From contig MWDY01000179.1 of assembly GCA_002070755.1 (NCBI GenBank), positions 1 through 27,855 of the forward strand: a stretch of DNA of 27,855 nt. Reading direction: 5' to 3'. Position 1 is the first letter of the stretch; each line of letters starts with the position of its first letter. Below are positions 26,052 to 27,855 of the stretch, piece after piece. Origin of the DNA: Spirochaetes bacterium ADurb.Bin110. GTDB lineage: Bacteria; Spirochaetota; Spirochaetia; Treponematales; Rectinemataceae. The notes beneath the pieces were generated by a model that was given only the letters and a program-made list of their open reading frames with translations, was not told where the DNA came from and made no database searches. A program made the position numbers and the translations under genes.

Positions 26052-26784
26052 GCTCCGACTCCTTTTCTCTCAATATCTCCTGATCCTGCGTTCCCTGCGC
26101 TCCCTGCGCTTCTCGCATTTCTCGATCCTGAATTTCTTCCAGGCCTCGATTGTATGCGAGCCTCTGAGCTAGCTTTACGACTTCCCGATGTTCGACGCTA
26201 TGGATTCGTTCTTCTAGAATGCTCAATGTATCGCTTTTATAAATAGGCACCTCTACAACACTCAGCACAGGCCCAGAATCGATACCCTCATCTGGCACAA
26301 GGTGCAGCATGACGCCGGTATTTGTGATTTTTCCTTGATTGAAAGCTTCAAAAGCCCTTTCTATTGCATTTGTGCCAGGGAATGTTCCTGGTAGAGCGGG
26401 ATGTAAGTTGATGACCTTGCGCTGAAAATTTCCTAGAAAGGCCTGCCCCAAAAGTCGCATCCATCCCAATAGAAAAATAAAATCAGGCTTGTAGGAATCT
26501 GCTATTGTCGCAAGCCTCTCGTCATAGCTTCTACGCTCGGGAGAAGAGCGCTTTAACTTCTGGGGAGCTGGCAGAATATGCGAAGAAATACCATGTCGAA
26601 TTGCCTTTTCGATACAGTGGGCGCCTGGCTGATCGCATAGCAGAGCCTCAATACGCATATTCTCGATTTGGCCTGATTCGATGGCATCGATCAAAGCCTG
26701 CAAATTGCTTCCTTCTCCCGAAGCCATGACGACAATGCGAAGAACACTATCAGATATTCGATTATCATCCAATTCGACCATCAT
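26023..26784 (-). CDS. purN: Phosphoribosylglycinamide formyltransferase
   Basis: Transfers a formyl group from 10-formyl-THF to GAR in purine synthesis. In 253 aa one sees the phosphate loop GEGSNLQAL (23-31) and the catalytic N126 and H128 in INLHPALPG. The folate-loop block PDEGIDSGPVL follows, with D165 at the catalytic aspartate position. The usual length is 190-215 aa; the excess is a C-terminal tail after about 218, charged and built partly from 9-base repeats. Its ATG (26784) overlaps the purM stop as ATGA, so translation is coupled and no strong ribosome site is needed. The 3' end overlaps purH by 29 bases. Confidence 0.93.
   Translation of the reverse strand: MMVELDDNRISDSVLRIVVMASGEGSNLQALIDAIESGQIENMRIEALLCDQPGAHCIEKAIRHGISSHILPAPQKLKRSSPERRSYDERLATIADSYKPDFIFLLGWMRLLGQAFLGNFQRKVINLHPALPGTFPGTNAIERAFEAFNQGKITNTGVMLHLVPDEGIDSGPVLSVVEVPIYKSDTLSILEERIHSVEHREVVKLAQRLAYNRGLEEIQDREMREAQGAQGTQDQEILREKESEHASRIDIGI
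26083..26109 (-). repeat. 9-bp tandem repeats in the purN tail
   Basis: GCGCAGGGA, GCGCAGGGA, ACGCAGGAT are three consecutive units coding AQG-AQG-TQD (residues 226-234). The first two are identical. They lie in the C-terminal extension, outside the catalytic fold, and upstream of the purH start. Confidence 0.7.
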
Positions 26785-27855
26785 ACGAATACCACTTTCC
26801 CTGTACCCTCGACGAGCTTCCCAATCACATAAGCTGCCTCAGGCAGCATGGCTAAGAAAGAATCGAGCTGGCTTTCTTCCAATATCGCCACCATACCAAT
26901 TCCTAGATTGAAGACCCTCCGCATTTCTTCATCCGACACATTTCCCCAGCGCTGCAAAAGCGAAAAAATCGCTGGCCATTGCCAACTCTTCACACTTATT
27001 TGCGCATCGAGATAAGGCGGAAGCACGCGGGGAATGTTCTCAAAGAGTCCACCGCCGGTTATATGAGCTAGAGCCTTGATCGGGTTTGGGTTTACTTCGA
27101 GTATTGCTCCTAGCAAAGGAAAATATGATCGATGTGGCCGTAAAAGGGCAGATGCGAGGCTTTCGCCCAGTTCCGGCTGTATTTCCTCCAGGTTCATAGA
27201 AGCAGTTATGGATCTTGCCAGGGAATAGCCGTTGGTATGAAGGCCTGTAGAAGCCAATCCGACTAGAACATCGCCTTGCGCTATATCGGAGCGCGGAAGA
27301 AGCCTATCTCTTTCGACGATTCCCACTATGGTACCTGCGATGTCCATTTCCCCCTCGCGGTATGTACCTGGCATTTCGGCAGTTTCTCCTCCGAGAAGCA
27401 CACAATGCGCCTCTCGGCAAGCTTCGGACATTCCTTCGACAATCTCTGCTGCCTTTGCTGGATCGATCTTTTCTGCGGCGATGTAATCCATAAAGAAGAG
27501 AGGGCGGGCACCCTGCACCAGGATATCGTTGATAGAGTGATTGACCATGTCAGTGCCAAGTCCTGCCAGCCAACTACTCTTCTTTTCTTTAGGCTCACTA
27601 TTTCCCTTAGCTTTAAGTTCGCTTAGCCCATCTTGCGTGCTATGGCTCATTCTATCGAGCTTAAGAGCCAGGCTGGTCTTGGTACCGACTCCATCGGTGG
27701 AGGCGACCAGCACCGGAGCTTTGCAATCTCTGATGACTGAGGCATCGTATTGCCCACCGAAGGCGCCAATCCCTTCGATTACTCTGGAATTGTAGGTCGA
27801 CCGTACGGCTTTCTTCATTAGCTCAACAGCCATATTGCCAGCATCTATATCGACG
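26781..27855 (-). CDS. purM: Phosphoribosylformylglycinamidine cyclo-ligase (AIR synthetase), 5' truncated by window end
   Basis: Closes the imidazole ring of FGAM to give AIR using ATP. The frame contains the family blocks STDGVGTK, INDILVQGARPLFFMDY, GGETAEMPG, HTNGYSLAR and HITGGGLFENIPRVLP. An ATG at 27833 could be taken as the start, but the codons before it read VDIDAGN, which is the conserved PurM segment next to the real N-terminus. The gene therefore begins outside the window. Counting from that ATG, residues about 62-90 are a Ser/Lys/Glu-rich insertion absent from common PurM. First visible gene of the purM-purN-purH(-guaB) operon; its stop overlaps purN as ATGA. Confidence 0.95.
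   Translation of the reverse strand, partial: VDIDAGNMAVELMKKAVRSTYNSRVIEGIGAFGGQYDASVIRDCKAPVLVASTDGVGTKTSLALKLDRMSHSTQDGLSELKAKGNSEPKEKKSSWLAGLGTDMVNHSINDILVQGARPLFFMDYIAAEKIDPAKAAEIVEGMSEACREAHCVLLGGETAEMPGTYREGEMDIAGTIVGIVERDRLLPRSDIAQGDVLVGLASTGLHTNGYSLARSITASMNLEEIQPELGESLASALLRPHRSYFPLLGAILEVNPNPIKALAHITGGGLFENIPRVLPPYLDAQISVKSWQWPAIFSLLQRWGNVSDEEMRRVFNLGIGMVAILEESQLDSFLAMLPEAAYVIGKLVEGTGKVVFV

Noticed and set aside
27831..27833. ATG at 27833 as the purM start
   Set aside because: The frame stays open to the window end, and the codons upstream encode VDIDAGN, a conserved PurM segment, so the true start is outside the window.

Overview
The window reads as a piece of a spirochaete chromosome, probably from the Treponema/Rectinema side of the phylum. 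GroEL is of the treponemal type and stands alone without groES, the base composition is moderate (sampled lines near 45% GC), and the gene families fit that group. The species assignment is an inference from remembered family patterns, not from a search. No rRNA, tRNA, CRISPR array, transposase or phage gene was recognised. Coding density is high and no gene-free stretch exceeds 270 bases.

Layout. 1-117 is the truncated N-terminus of a membrane protein (minus). 278-5619 is a housekeeping stretch: a BirA-type biotin ligase (+), a hflX-panE pair (-), a eukaryote-type alanine aminotransferase (+) and an RluA-family pseudouridine synthase (-). 5889-7526 is groEL (+), closed by a strong hairpin terminator. 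7636-11783 (-) is a two-gene heterodimeric ABC exporter with one consensus and one degenerate ATP site. 12044-22445 is a carbohydrate locus: on the minus strand a ROK regulator, a periplasmic sugar-binding protein, two ABC permeases, a GH1 beta-glycosidase and a GH20 beta-N-acetylhexosaminidase; divergently on the plus strand a GH2 beta-mannosidase. 22592-27855 (-) is a purine block, purM-purN-purH-guaB, with purM running off the window end.

How the genes work together. In the sugar locus an oligosaccharide would be bound in the periplasm, imported by the two permeases (the ATPase is encoded elsewhere) and cut inside the cell by beta-mannosidase, hexosaminidase and beta-glycosidase. None of the three enzymes has a signal peptide. 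The ROK regulator is encoded at the head of the minus-strand operon. The 162-base gap between it and the mannosidase holds two overlapping divergent promoters and a perfect 7-7-7 inverted repeat, which looks like a shared operator. The purine genes cover AIR synthesis (PurM), GAR formylation (PurN), the last two steps to IMP (PurH) and IMP to XMP (GuaB).

The most unusual features are the promoter/operator arrangement at 19733-19786, and a set of low-complexity, partly repeat-built insertions in otherwise conserved enzymes (PurM, PurN tail, PurH, beta-mannosidase, BirA), together with an abrupt GC shift inside purH. I did not find convincing evidence of a wholly new biological system.
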